Shown: positions 34,010 through 46,580 of the stretch, piece by piece
How positions within the stretch are numbered: position 1 is the first letter of the stretch
Layout of the letters: each line of letters begins with the position of its first letter
Assembly: GCF_000226095.1 (NCBI RefSeq)
Contig: NC_016472.1
Span: 2,914,001-2,978,000, forward strand
Reading direction: 5' to 3'
DNA from: Thermothelomyces thermophilus ATCC 42464
Lineage: Eukaryota; Ascomycota; Sordariomycetes; Sordariales; Chaetomiaceae
DNA: 64,000 nt
Position numbers and translations under genes: made by a program
Notes under the pieces: model-generated
What the model saw: only the letters and a program-made list of their open reading frames with translations
Database searches by the model: none
What the model was told of the DNA's origin: nothing

Positions 34010-35950
34010 TAAGCTTATAACTAATATCTTAAAAATTAAGGAGAGCCTTCTAGCACTTAAAGGCTTATTAGCTAAGTTATTTAGTAAGCCTATCTGCTAG
34101 TATCTAACTAGTTAATGGATATATAGCTTTAAACATTCCTTTCGCTACTTCCTAGTATAACTATATATTATAGATATCTATATACCATAGGCAAGTATTA
34201 ATACGTTCGTTTTTAGCCATTACTAGTCCTATCGTTTGCTAATTATTGTAATAGATATTCTAAGGTTCCCTAAGCTTAAGATTAATATCTATAAATAGCC
34301 TTTTAAGTGCTATAGCCTCTCTTACTATAAGGGAGAGCATTAGAAGTTCTACTTTAGTGTTTAACGTTATAATAATATCCTAGCGCGATGCCTTCTATGT
34401 AATGGGACCTCTAAATAGGAAGAAGATATATCCCTATAACAAATACTATATATCTAGATCATCTATATATAACGCGTCTCTAGCGATTACAAGCATCAGA
34501 CTTTCTAGCGCTTGCTCGCCTCTATACTAGATTAACAGGTAAGAGCTCCTAAATAGATATCTTACTACTTGCTATACCTCTAATAAGTAGTCTAGTCCTA
34601 GGTTAGTTAGGTATCAAAAGAGTACTAAATAGGCGTATATAATGTCTAGATATAATATAACTATATGGTATAGGATTAATCTAATAAGCTCTTAATACTT
34701 TTTAATCTATATATTAGTAACGCTCCCTTCGAACTTCTTAAGTTCTTTATAGCTTAAGGAAGTTAGCTTATATATACTAGGTACGTCTAGCCTATATCTT
34801 CTCGCTACCTTTCTAATATATTAGTTATAGACTAGCTATATCTTATATATAGGTCGGTCTCGAATCACCCTAATACCAAGGAACTAACTAATATTACCTT
34901 ACTTATAGACATTGTATCGAGCTTTGATTCCTTCTATCACTAGCTTAGCTACTACGGTGTTACTTTTATAGAAGAAGACTAAGAAATCGTCAATATAAAA
35001 GATTAGGATAATACATTTATTATAGCTTAGGAAGAGGCACTTCTCTTTGCCTAATGGTTTTATACCTAGATCTAATAACGTTTTATAGAACTCCTTATAC
35101 TATAAGAGTAGCAAGTCTCTTAAGCTATATAGAGCTCTTCGTAACTCTATACATTTCCCTAGCTACTTGAATCCTTCTGGTAATTTGTAGACGATAGGAT
35201 CGTCTTCTGGTCGTTCGGCGTTAAGGAACGCTTACGCTATATCGAACTACTTGACTTCTAAGTCAAAGTACGTAGTGATCGCCATTATTATACGGAACGA
35301 CTACGCCGCCAGAGTAGCTATATACGTACTTTCTATGGAGCTAATATCTTATAGATCTCCTCGTAGGTAGATCCTTGCCTTGTACTTCTCTAAGAAACCG
35401 TCCTTGTCAAACTTATATATAAAAACCTATTTTAATAGGATAGGTCGCGCTTTCGCCTGCTTACGTAGTACGATCTTCTACATTCCCCTGCTCTCTAAGT
35501 TATATATCTCCTCGCGAGCCGTATCTTTAAACTATTATCCTAATAGGTAGTTATATAGGTCTTGCTAGTTAATGGGAATATAAGTAAGATTGTTGATATA
35601 CTAACGTAGCTTGTTTAGAGCTATTCTAAGGTACGTGATATCCTTCTATTATATAGTGGTAGCGAACACTATATATATTGTTCTTATACTCTAGTCTTCT
35701 AGATAAGCTTTCTATTAATTAGGTAGGTAAGTCTTATAGAACTATTACTAGAGTTCCTTAGTTATATAGATAAAGGAGTAGTAGTAATTAACCCTCTCCT
35801 TATTTTATAGCCTTTCGCTTAACTAGATAAGGTCCCTAGGCTTATAAGCCTTCCTCTTACCTCTACCTCTCCTTATAGGAAGTTGCTAAATAGCTTTTCC
35901 TTTGCTTCTACCTTCTAGAGGATACGTTAGCTAATCCGGACTTTGCTTAA
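34010..35950 (-). pseudogene. Copia RT and RNase H
   Basis: On the minus strand the RT catalytic box reads FYIDDFL (forward 34984-35003) followed by a region like the copia FLGIRV connection. The extreme C-terminus reads ADRLTK (forward near 34090-34110), the usual ADxLTK tail of copia RNase H. Many TAG stops, non-functional. Confidence 0.8.
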
Positions 35951-38900
35951 TGCTATACTCCTCTAACCTAGCTAGGTACGATATGTCGGTAATACTATCC
36001 CTAGCTTCTAGCTCTTCTATTATAATATATGTATTTGACTTTTCTATAGAAGGCATTCCTCTATTAGATTTGATGGTTCCCCTGCTCTCCCTAGTATCTA
36101 GTTAGCTAGCTAGTGACTAGGAAGACCCTAATTTAAACCCTCTTACTTCCTAGTAGACATCCCCTTCATTAGCCGGCGTAGGGCAAGTCACTAAGGGCTT
36201 AGGCATATATTTAGGGGTTAAGAGTCCTCTAAAGCTCTTTATCTATTTGTTAAGTTTGTCTATTGCTTATATCTCTACTATAAGAGTCTCTAGAACTAAT
36301 TACTCGCTTATAGGCTATATGTTAGAGAGCTCCCTTACCCCTAAGTCTTAACCCTATTAGAGAGATTAGTCTACTATCAGACTCTCTTACGATAGAGGTA
36401 GCTAAGCCACTATAATAGAGTCTTCTACTAGTTATTAGGTCTATTATAACGCTTCCTAGAGAAAGTTAATATCCTAGGAATCTTTGCTAAGATCGAACTA
36501 ATTAACTTCCTAGCTCGCTACTACTAGCGATAACTCTATTAGTTACTCTTTACCTAGATAGTAGAAAGTCTTCTTATCGAAGCGAACGTTACAAGTTATA
36601 ATGACCCTATCAAGCTTGGGTATCTAAACGCGATAGATATCAGATACGTAATATTCTATAAGATACCCTATTAGCCTATATAGTAGCACCTTAAAGTCCT
36701 TTATATACCGCTTAGCTTCCCTATCCTTATAGAGGATATATACCTAGTATCTATATATAAAGATACTACTTTAGTCTAAGTATAAGTCACTAGTTAATGT
36801 AATTATTAAGCTAGGTTTATATTGGCGAAAATACTATTTAAACTAGCTATAGAGTATTTCGTTAGGAGTTCTAAACAAGTAAGCACGGCTTAGGCTTATT
36901 ATATATAAGTATATTACTATATATATACTTTCTAACTAAAGCTTTATAGGTAGATTCGCGCTATTAAATATCTTAATTAAGCGTAAGATTAGCTCTTACC
37001 CTACTTGCTCCACTAGTCCGTTAAGCTTATAGGTATATAAAGGTAAGAGTTTAAGATTAATACCACTTTCTATAGCCTAAGTCTAGTAGCGTATTAGTAC
37101 GTACCCTGCTAAACTAATCGTTATAGTGTCATTATCCTACTTAATCTTATAAATAGCAAGCCTATATTAGTGTCTTATCTAGCTCTTGAAATTTTAGATG
37201 ACTTCTATAATCTAGTCTAGCGACTTTATCATTAAGAGGAAAGGGAAGAGCTTCCTATTATACTTATTAATAATTATAAGTAGCTATCGTAATCTATTAA
37301 TTGCTTTAAGATAGTCAAATAGATCCTAGGCTACTCGCTAGAATAGGCATGCCGACTTCTACTTAGGTAGTGTTTTCCTAGAGATAACCTTGCTTACGTA
37401 AGTACAAGTATAGCTCTTGTACTTAATACGTACTATCCCCTTAATATAGACATTTCTAGCGTTATTAATAAGTGCTTTTAACGCTTCTAATCCGAGGTAG
37501 CTAGCTTTTAAGTACTAAAGATCCTTAGTATCCTCTCTTATAATAGGTAACGCTTATATCTAAGACCTTCTACCATATATAGCGAACACGTTCTATAAGG
37601 ATATATAGATATTTATAATACCTGCTTTACTAATTAAGACGTAGTCTAGGAAGCTCAAGTAGTAGGAAAGTGGCTTGTATTCGAGGAAGGTAAGATTATA
37701 CTTACATTCTAACTTCTAAAGGATAACGTTATTTACTAGTATTCCGAAACGTAGTAAGCAGTCTAAGCCATAGTACTAAGCGCCTACCTTAAGTAATAGA
37801 GCTTCCGAGATAATATTAATATAGAATCCTTTAATAATAGTAATATCCTTAAGCATTAGGCTCTTAGTATATAGTCTATATAGTCTATCTAGAACATTTT
37901 TAATTACCTAAGTGCCCTTCCTACTAATAGGGAAGGTCGTTATACCTGCTTTAACGAACTTAGGATCTTTTACCTTAATAAACGTCCTAGGTAAAAGGAA
38001 CTTCTTATTGTTAACTAAGTAAGTCACGCTATATAAGTCTAGTAAAGTGTTTTCCGAAAGAGGATAACGCTATAGAGCGACTATATTAAACGCCCTATAG
38101 TAAGTCAAGAGCTTGCTAAGTAATTAAAGGCTAATAATTAATATATTAAAGGAACTAGGGTATCCTACTCCTAACTACCTAGAATAAGATAGCTCCCCTT
38201 ACTTAGCGATAAGTTAATTTTTTAGTCTAGCCTACTTTAGCTTATCAAGCTCTTAGCAAATCCTCTTATACTCTTTATTAGAAAGGTATAAGCGTTACTT
38301 GTTACTATAGACAGCTTACTTAAGCGTATAGCAGTCTACTAGATTCTATAGATATCTTAGACACTTATAGGGACATCTCGTATTATGCCGCTAACTGCTA
38401 CGAGAGTCTCTACGCGAATCTCTGCCTCTCTCCTTACCGCTCTTCTAAGATATAGGAAGTATTAGCGTGTAAGTTATCGAGAAGATTCTATACTTCTAAG
38501 AGACTCTAGGTTACGTGTTATTATTAATTAAGATCTTAGCTATTATAATGAGGGTGCTAAGCTCTAGAAGTAGCTATCCTATACTATTAGCAAGCTCGAT
38601 TTCTATCCTTTTGTTCGTTACCTAGGTTAGTAAGATATATATAACAATAGCGTTAAGAAAGGTATAAAGTCCTTATATACCTTGTACTTCTAGAATATTG
38701 TATTAGATGGCTTACTAAAAGGTAATATTAAAGTTACAAATCTAGCGCTATAGATTAACTCCTGAATGCTTGGCTATATTAAGACTAGTTATATATTATA
38801 TAGTAACTATTATATAGAACGTTATAATAGATAGTATAAGTATAGAGCAAAGCGCCTAGATAATCCCCCTAATAAGGTTTATATCCTTCTTTCTATACGC

Positions 38901-39423
38901 TTTCGTAGCTTTATAGAGTTTAGAATCTATGGTATACACTAGCTAGCGTTATAGCTATCCTATCTGCTTGTTAACGTCTATAGCGTATACGATATCTTTA
39001 TAAAAGGAGTCTTATAATTATATAAATTCGGCTATGACGGCTACGTTAGAAGGTATTAAATCTATAGATATCGAGGGCGACAATCCTTTTAAGAGTTGCT
39101 CCTAGGAAGCTAAGATAAGGTTATCTCTAGCTTGCTTATAGGTTAGGCGCTATAGAACTTCTAGATCTAGCTTATAGTCGCCATTAGGGTCGACAAATCC
39201 CTATATACTAGCGAATTTAGCCTATGACTATAGTTCGATATATTATAAGTTCTAGGAACTAGGCGCTATAAGGCATATAAAAGTCTCGACTAGGATCTCG
39301 GATATAATAGACGTGTCATCAAAAGCGTATTAAAGCAAGGTAAGAGGGTTCGTAATAAAAGAAGCTACTACTAATATTAAAGATATGTCGGCAGAGGAGT
39401 AGTCAAGGCGCCGGGCTTATAAC
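35951..39423 (-). pseudogene. Copia gag, protease and integrase region
   Basis: On the minus strand, forward 38350-37400 reads nearly continuously through TAG stops (GYPSSFNIL, LYLSNKEYKRIC, FLEYKPLSYYLSFLDYV). The same passages are found in the other copia copy at 57460-58380, confirming coding history. Integrase occupies roughly 37300-36000 by position, and the gag region lies toward the 5' LTR at 39424. Individual catalytic residues are too damaged to assign. Confidence 0.7.
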
Positions 39424-39633
39424 TGCCGAACGTAGTAGGAGCTCCGGGAGCGTTGAAAGTAGTCTGTAGCAGGGTGGCTATACGAAGGAGACAGTGCCTT
39501 GTTAAAGCTATCTACAAAGGAGATAAAACAAGTAGTATTTATAGACAAAGGGACTAGCTAATGCGTTGAACAGCCTTATACAGCTGTGGCAAACGCGTGG
39601 CTAATACGCTTAGAAGCTCTATAGCTTCTGACA
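39424..39633 (-). repeat. Copia 5' LTR (210 bp)
   Basis: Same ends and length as the LTRs at 32338 and 32553; followed by GATGG. It carries its own set of C-to-T/G-to-A changes, for example CAGCGGGG to TAGCAGGG. Confidence 0.93.
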
Positions 39634-41877
39634 GATGGGAAGGTTTCTGCTTCTAAAACGGCTATATCCCCTTAGCATAACTGCGTCTCTCCTGGCATGT
39701 AATTAATAGGTAATCTGGCGTAACCAAGGTCTAAATAATTATACGACTCCCTTTTTCCTTTATTCACTGCCTCAGACCAAGTTGGTATAGAAGTCAAGGT
39801 ATCTAACGGGTCAAGGAATATGAGATTGTGGTGTCGTGTGTGGTGACAAGCGCGTTTAGCAAATGAGTTCATCTTGAGAAGATCCTTTACTTTAGCAATG
39901 CTCTACCTGACACTCCATTGAAGATCTGGGTGGCTAAGACGTCTACACCGGAAATGTGGAGCATGTTAATGACGTCCTAGGATTCTCGGGGGGGCAGTGT
40001 ACGTGCATTGTTTAGAGTGTCTAGTGTTGTAACATATTACCTAGCTCGACAAATAGCAGAAGTTCGAGTTACTATATACGATTCACCTAGTGCAACTTGT
40101 AATTCTAGGCAATTTGGTGTACATACTAGATATTAGACACGTCAATGGAATATCATGGACAGTTATGGAGTGCCGGTTGAAGCTCTTCATTGTGAAGCGT
40201 TCTGTTGGGTTCAAAGTGCTATAATTACGGGACCAAGGTGCGACCTACGGCTGTGCCGATCTCTTTGCCACTTGTTGACACCTGATGTCAAGATGCATAT
40301 ATATATACGTATGGATTCCGTTCTCTTTGTTCTTGAAGCTTTGGCTCTTTGCTCCATTGCTCCTGCTCTCTTCTCCGGGCCTGCGCTCCCAGCCGACTCA
40401 GACCGCTCCGTGTCATCCCCTTGTTTCCTCAGCCCTCACTCGCTTCTTATTATTACCTAATCTTTTACTCTCCTCTCCCTTCCCTGCTATCATCTTTCCA
40501 GGCTCGCGATAATAAACCACGTATCCGCTCTCCACCTTCGTGACGAGAATGAACGGTTCATTCACAAGCTCAGGCGTCGATTCTTATCAAACATATGAGG
40601 GGCAGTGGTCTCAGCGACAGAGTAATCATGGGAAAACCTTCCGGACTAAATGCGAACCCATGATATCCGCAAGCAGGGTTCCTTCTGTTACTGGGCCGTA
40701 ACAAGCCCTTTTGGCGTGTGCTTCTACAAGCCTTAATCTCCACCCCTACTATGCCCGACGGCGCATCAAAGCACATTAACCGCCCACTGCGGACTTTATC
40801 GTCGACATCCCGTCGGCTTCCTGCATCACCGCTAGACAATATCGCCGTCCTGCTCCGAATTATGGGGACCATAATCCCACTAGATACAGTCAATTGCATA
40901 TTCGCTGCGTTCCCCCTATTATCGTCGGAGTTCATGACAGACCAGCGTCTCTGATTCAACCCTACGTGCCCACTAAATTTACCGCAACGTCTAGAAATCG
41001 CGGGCAGTCGGGCGAGGTTCGGCCTTTGGGCCTAATTAATAGCGCCTGCCGGTTCCTTCAGCGTAGTTCCTTTACCAAGTACTGTACCTTGCCTATAATA
41101 AACGGCGAGGGTTATCGAAGGAACGGCTGGGCTCGACAGCCGAAGCCTGTGACCGACGGACTTCCTAGCACCCCTTGAAACTCTTAAGGTCAGGATATTC
41201 AGCCCCAGGTAATTAAGTATTAGTTAATTAGTGGGCTCACACACGGGTTAACGCGCAATGCTCTATGCCAAAAAGTTCTGCTCTATACGAGCAATAATTA
41301 AATCGCATCACTTGATATTCTTTCTCGTTTTGGCAAGAAATTGCCGTACTAAATAACTGTGTGGGTGGTATGGTCGTATGGCAACATATTAATTCATACA
41401 TTAGCAGCGTCCTGTTAGAGCTCGGGTGACGGAATTGCGCCCCTTCGCGGCAGCCCAACACAGTAATTAGCGTCCACCCGTAATTATTCACCCTTCAAGG
41501 GCCTCAATGTCGCTTCGAGCTAGTCACATCTTGACAACCGCCTTGTGGTTCCCTCTTACCGCATGCGATAATGCCGTCCATCCATATCTGTCCTCCAAGT
41601 CTGCTTGTCGCTTGGTGAGAATAACAAGCATACATCGTCGAACCGAAAAATGAAAGCCAATTTCACGTCATATCGTGAAATATCATCAAAGGCCCCGCCC
41701 TCCACTTCTAGCCCCGCCAATTGCATTTTCCGTGTCAACAATTTCCAAGCCCACCCCGCACCGACGTCATAAGTAGTTAGTTCGTCACCGCCATTCCTTT
41801 CCCCTCTATACTACTTTCTCACAAAACTCACCCAAGTTCGCTAAATACAAGTACACACGTCGGAACAACCCTGATCA
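39634..41877. other. Intergenic, no supported gene
   Basis: From GATGG at 39634 the sequence returns to non-repetitive composition but is moderately AT-rich and carries only short frames (for example a 129-residue minus frame at 40570-40959) without domains. The last 200 bp are the likely promoter and 5' leader of the RNase H-domain gene (CT-rich, with CCTTTCCCCTCTATACTACT at 41796-41815). Confidence 0.5.
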
Positions 41878-42818
41878 ATGCCTCGTGGGTGGTACCTAGC
41901 CCAGGGGCTAATACCGCTCGGCTCAAGCAGCAGCGATGACGAGGAGGGTCCTTGTGAGCTCCCGGACGGCCGGCTGGTCTGCGGTCCCCATGGCCTGGTA
42001 ACCTGCGGGAAATGTTGTGTAGACTACAGCTTCATGGATGACGTTCTTGGTCACGACAGCGAAAACGAAGAGCAGGAGGATGATTTATTTGGCCTACTCG
42101 ATGGCTTCCCCTTGAGAAGATGTACCGGTCGGGCCTTCCCCACCAAGTTCGTCCCACCATCGGGTTCAGAGACTCCTTTCGAGTTATTCTCTGGCCGGAA
42201 GAGCTATATGCGTGTTACCAGGCAAGACAATGAACAGTCAATGCAAGATGATACCAGCTAAGATAGTCCATCAGATACACTTTCCGAAATGATGCCGGCA
42301 AAGTCCTCATTCGCACCGACGGTGCATGTCTAGACAACGGCCAACAAAACCCAAAGGCAGGCTGGGCTTTCTGGCACGGGTTTGGTCCTTCGGGCAAGCG
42401 ACTCGTCGCCTCTGGCCGCCTAGAGAAGAAGGGACCTTTCGGCGACGATAGTATTCAGTCCAGCAACCGGGCGGAGCTCCGCGCTGTCATCGCCGCCCTT
42501 CGTTTCCGATACTGGCCCGGGGAGGGGTTCCACACACTTGTCGTCGCTACCGATTCCGAGTATGTGGTTGAGGGCTCCACCAAATGGGCTAAGACGTGGG
42601 TCAAGAATGGCTGGGTAAAGCGCGGAGGGGCCGGCGTCAAGAATCGGGATCTCTGGGAGGCTCTACTGGGTGAGATCGAGCGATATAGGGACGAGGGCAT
42701 GGCTGTCCAATTCTGGAGGATCCCGAGAGAGTGGAACATCGTTGCTGATGCAGCTGCAAAGGAGGCTGCCGCTGAGGAAGAGGCACCTAATGAATGGACA
42801 GAAGTCATTGGGTTCTAA
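41878..42818 (+). CDS. RNase H-fold protein (RNase HI-like) with N-terminal Cys-containing extension
   Basis: ATG at 41878. Exon 1 (41878-42213) gives a 112-residue N-terminus, MPRGWYLAQGLIPLGSSSSD then an acidic region with CGPHGLVTCGKCCVDYSFMD, a conserved-looking Cys patch. Exon 2 (42267-42818) holds the RNase HI fold with all four acidic catalytic positions: VLIRTDGACLDNG (Asp), SNRAELRAVIAALRF (Glu), LVVATDSEYVVEGS (Asp) and WNIVADAAAKEAA (Asp). The frames differ, so an intron is required; the best fit is 42214-42266 (53 nt, donor GTTACC, acceptor GATAG), which is a weak pair, so the junction may be off by a few codons. About 295 residues. It should cleave RNA in RNA-DNA hybrids; the classic hybrid-binding domain of RNase H1 is absent. 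Confidence 0.82.
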
Positions 42819-45416
42819 TAATTTAGATTAGGGATGGCGATACAGATTGCAATGTCTCCTACGAATTCAACTATCGTTCGCTCCAGTCTTACAAATCATA
42901 TCTTCTCGACCTCCGTCGTAACATCTCGACCTCTACCCCTGCCTACCACCTAATACTATAGAGATGTCTTACAGAAACGGCCTGTCAACTAGATTAATTG
43001 TAACAGGCGGCATATGCCCTCCGCATTGCTTGATCACATCCACTCCTCCGTGTTCATACTTGTTTCCCCCCTTTCTCTGCATTGTCACTCGAGGGCCAAC
43101 CCTACGGCCTTCGGCTTCGGAGATTGAAATAGCTCAATGGGATGGCTAGGACAGCGCTCGCATGCATCCACCAGCTGCCTTCAATCATTCGGCGATCCGT
43201 TCCTGCTAGTACGTCTCAGTCGGACCTGTGCTTTCCTGCTCCTAATCACTGCCCTCTTGCGCATTAGCGCTGGGGCAGCGTATTGATCAGTCTCGGGTTC
43301 TATCCTGTCCCACCTAGTTTTCATATCCGGGCGAGTCGATGGGTTTACAAATATCCGTAGTATACGCAAAATATTCCTAGAGGTTGCGATAGCCGTCAAG
43401 GGTGGTTGTGATGGTGGCAGGGACCGGTGTTCTAGGCCTCGTGTGGCCAGGGGTTTGTCAGAATCTGCACGTCTCGTGGACAACCTCCTACGTGTTTCGT
43501 TGACGACTTGCGCGGAGCGCCTAGCTCGGAATTGCCAATCCCGCACCCATGCACCGCAAGACCGCCAAAGGCCTCCCTTTGGTCACAAGGCCGTTGCGGG
43601 AAGCCAATGGGGAGGTCAGTTTGAGACCTTTTGAGCGAGCGAGCGAGCGAGCGAGCGAGACGCTTCTCGCGACAAGGAGTTTCCACCCACTGAGCGCTAC
43701 CACCCGAGCGGAAGGTGGTAGGTGGACCTGGACGGCCTGTCTAGTAAACTGGGGAAGCGGTCGATAGCGGCACCCGAAGAGGCTAGAGAACCTGGGGAAG
43801 CTGCCCCCGTGGGATTCGGAAATGGGGCGCCGCTTACGTCTCACGTGAGAGCTGTTTCATCTAGTGCAGTGTAATGGATTGTCATTTCTTTCCGCTTCAA
43901 ACCTCGACTTGGAAATTTGCACCGACGAGTGTGGAAAAAAAATGGGCTCATTTAGTGGACACTGCAGTATATCGTTGCTGTTGTTGTGGCGGCCCCCATT
44001 TCATGGATGCGTTCGGGACGGCTTCTAGGTTTGTTCGGCCATGCCGCCATATTCGGGGACGAGGGGCGGATGTATGTACGGTATGTATGTACATACCTAA
44101 CCTATATATGTACAGTTCATACGAAGAAGGCGGCTTATCGAGGGGTGAAAGTGGCTAGCTTCTGTGCGTTTCAGCTTCACTGGAAAGCCGCTGTTCACAA
44201 CGGGTAAAGCGTGTCCAGGGTGACCAGATCGCCGGAACTCCAAACAAACAGCGGAGAGAGCCCCGATTGGCACAGGCGCACTGCCCTGGTTTGTCATGAT
44301 ACGCCCCTGGAAGCTCGGGCGAATAGAGGGTCGAACACGATTAACGACGGGGGTACGCGCTATCTTGGTTGTGCATACCCGTGGGGGTCAAAGCCCCAAA
44401 ACAGGAAGCTTCCACTTAACGTTCGACCTTGGATACTTGCCTCTTGCCTATCTTGCCTCTTGCCTAACAGTTTGTTCGACTTTTTTTTTGTAACACCCAG
44501 CTCATATAGCCCGATGCTTTCCAGCGGCGCGGAAAAGATTTTTTTCGGGCCCATTAGCGCACGCTAACATTTGCAATTGCCGTTCTTTGCTCTTCTTGAT
44601 CATCGATTGGGCTGCCACTCCATTTGCAAATTAATCCTCGTCTTCGACACACGATCTGACGGCTACCGGTAGTTGGTTTCCGGACTGTTCTCCCTTGAAA
44701 TGGCGTCAAACACCGTCATCACCCTCCGAGCTTGACCGAATCAGATGGTCCATCGGCGCAGTCCGCCGGCCACCTCAGTAGAAACCTCAAAGGAGGATAC
44801 CGTGCCCTGCACTATGCCCTTACTGCCCGAGTATCCTGGGGCACGACGGGGCTTGGAGAGTGTTCCCGTGATCACCCTGCTTTATGTTTTGGTACGCTCT
44901 CAAGTGGCCTAGAACATGCCACGCAACCCCCTGGTCGCACCGAAGCCCATACCGCCTTGCGTACTATATGGGATCATTCCGGACGTCTGCCGGGCCGGCG
45001 GTGTTCCTTCGCCCGGGACCCCACGCGAGTCAAACAGGAAGCTAAGCAACGACGGTCCCCCCTGAACACCAGGGTTCGCTACCCGGCGCAAGGCCAAGAG
45101 CCTCATCCGCTGTGGCCAGCCACCGGTCACTTGCTTGATCCTTGTTCTCTCAGCCATATTATAAAGATGGGACTGAGGCACCTCCTGTCATATCTCGATG
45201 CTGTTTAGAATCATCTGCCTCGCCTTTCCCCCCTTCCTCGGACCCCAGCAGGCATTCTCTTATTGTCTCCTTGGGTTCCCCAACTCGCATTTGAAGTCAT
45301 CAGAAGTCATCAGAAATCGTCTGACAGCACACTTCAGTCCTCGGAGCCAGCAGCAAACCAAAGGGGAACCCTTTCATCTGTTCCACCTTCCCGTCTCCAA
45401 AAGCTCCGTCTAAAAG
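42819..45416. other. Intergenic, no supported gene
   Basis: Short frames only. Contains a GAGC array at 43633-43659, a short tract with GTATGTATGTACATACC at 44079-44095, and a TTTTTTTTT tract at 44480-44488. A 158-residue frame at 44732-45208 has no domain and unusual composition. The 3' part (45200-45416) is the probable promoter and leader of the DapA-family gene, with tandem GAAGTCATCAGAA-like repeats at 45292-45316. Confidence 0.5.
43633..43659. repeat. GAGC tetranucleotide microsatellite
   Basis: Almost seven GAGC units in a row. Confidence 0.95.
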
Positions 45417-46580
45417 ATGGAGTTATCACCCCAACCAATGACCCCAACCACGCCCACCCATCTCCCCTCCGACAACTCACCTCAGCCACACCCACAACCA
45501 TGGCAGCAACAAGAGGGGCAGCAGCAGCAGCAGCTACAGCGGCAAAATGGACAACAACAACAACAAGAAGAAGAAGAAGAAGAAGGAGCAATCCCCACGC
45601 CGCCCCTCCCCAGAGGCGTCTACGTCCCCATGCCGGCATTCTTCACGAACAATGACGACGTCGACATTCCTGCGACACAGCGGCACGTTGCCCGGCTGCT
45701 GGCTGCGGGGGTAACGGGGCTGGTAGCTCACGGCTCCAACGGCGAGGCGGTGCACCTGTCCCGGCGAGAGCGTCGGGCCATCACGGAGGCGGTCGCCGAC
45801 GCGGTACGGCACGAAGCAGCTGACTACTCGCACGCGCCCGTCCCCATCATTGCCGGCTGCTCGGCCCAGTCGGTGCGCGAGACGCTCGAGCTCTGCCGCG
45901 AGGCCAAGGACGCCGGCGCCACCCACGCCCTCATCCTGCCTCCGGGCTACTACCGCGGCCTGATGGACGCCGACACCGTCGTGGGTTTCTTCGCCCGCGT
46001 CGCCGCCGCGAGCCCGCTGCCCGTCGTCGTTTACAACTTCCCCGCCGCGGCCAATGGGGTCGACCTGGACTCGGACCTGCTCCTGCGCCTGGCGCGGCTG
46101 CCGAGGGTCGTCGGCGTGAAGCTGACGTGCGGCAACACGGGCAAGCTGGCCCGCTTGGTGGAGGGCGCGCCCAAGGTGAGGGGCACGAGGGACGACTTCT
46201 TCGTGGGAGGCGGCAGCGCCGATTTCATCCTCCAGGGGCTGGTGGTCGGTGCGCACGGGACCATCAGCGGGTTCGCGAATCTCGCCCCGAGGGCCTGCGT
46301 GAGGATCGGCGAACTCTTCGAGCAGGGCCGGGTGAAGGAGGCGAGGGAGCTGCAGCACGAGGTCGCCAAGGGCGACTGGCTGGCCATCAAGTATGGCTTC
46401 GTGGGCGTCAAGGCCGCCATGCCCATCTTCCACGGCCCGGGAGAGGAGTCCTGTGCAGTGCCTAGGCTACCGTTCACGAGATTGGAAGAGCACGGCCAGG
46501 CGGTGAGGGAGATACGAGAAGGGATGGCGGGAGTGTTGGAGATCGAGCGGAAGCTGACGGCCGAGGCGGCCGTGAACTGA
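45417..46580 (+). CDS. Dihydrodipicolinate synthase/N-acetylneuraminate lyase (DapA) family aldolase
   Basis: A single exon of 387 residues from ATG 45417 to TGA. Residues 1-60 are low complexity (Pro/Thr, then poly-Gln and poly-Glu); the TIM-barrel domain starts near residue 65 (PRGVYVPMPAFFTNNDDVD). Family motifs: GSNGE at 106-110, VVVYNFP with the catalytic Tyr at 206, VVGVKLTCGN with the Schiff-base Lys at 235, and FFVGGGSADFILQGLVVGAHG further on. Class I aldolases of this family cleave or form C-C bonds with pyruvate. In fungi they are not lysine-pathway DapA but hydroxy-2-oxo-acid aldolases (L-threo-3-deoxy-hexulosonate or 4-hydroxy-2-oxoglutarate aldolase type); the substrate cannot be set from sequence. 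High G+C, well conserved. The upstream ATG choice includes the Q/E tract; a later start at Met72 would lose the first strand. Confidence 0.92.
   Translation: MELSPQPMTPTTPTHLPSDNSPQPHPQPWQQQEGQQQQQLQRQNGQQQQQEEEEEEGAIPTPPLPRGVYVPMPAFFTNNDDVDIPATQRHVARLLAAGVTGLVAHGSNGEAVHLSRRERRAITEAVADAVRHEAADYSHAPVPIIAGCSAQSVRETLELCREAKDAGATHALILPPGYYRGLMDADTVVGFFARVAAASPLPVVVYNFPAAANGVDLDSDLLLRLARLPRVVGVKLTCGNTGKLARLVEGAPKVRGTRDDFFVGGGSADFILQGLVVGAHGTISGFANLAPRACVRIGELFEQGRVKEARELQHEVAKGDWLAIKYGFVGVKAAMPIFHGPGEESCAVPRLPFTRLEEHGQAVREIREGMAGVLEIERKLTAEAAVN

Larger units (their letters stand above)
32553..39633 (-). mobile_element. Complete Ty1/copia retrotransposon, minus strand, RIP-mutated
   Basis: The 210-bp LTRs at 32553-32762 and 39424-39633 are flanked by GATGG (32548-32552 and 39634-39638). 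On the minus strand the internal region has gag/protease near 39400-37400, integrase region about 37300-36000, RT (FYIDDFL, forward 34984-35003) and the end of RNase H near 34010. RT downstream of integrase marks Ty1/copia. Stops are dense, and most are TAG/TAA. About 1.2 kb between the end of pol and the 3' LTR (plus-strand left end) holds a plus-strand spliced gene relic. Confidence 0.92.

Noticed and set aside
45010-45090. Possible 5S rRNA or tRNA fragment (ACACCAGGGTTCGCT)
   Set aside because: Only about 15 bases resemble the end of 5S rRNA or a T-arm; no matching internal promoter, stems or terminator could be found.
45534-46433. 299-residue minus-strand frame opposite the DapA-family gene
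   Set aside because: Typical antisense shadow of a GC-rich conserved gene; the plus strand carries the active-site motifs.
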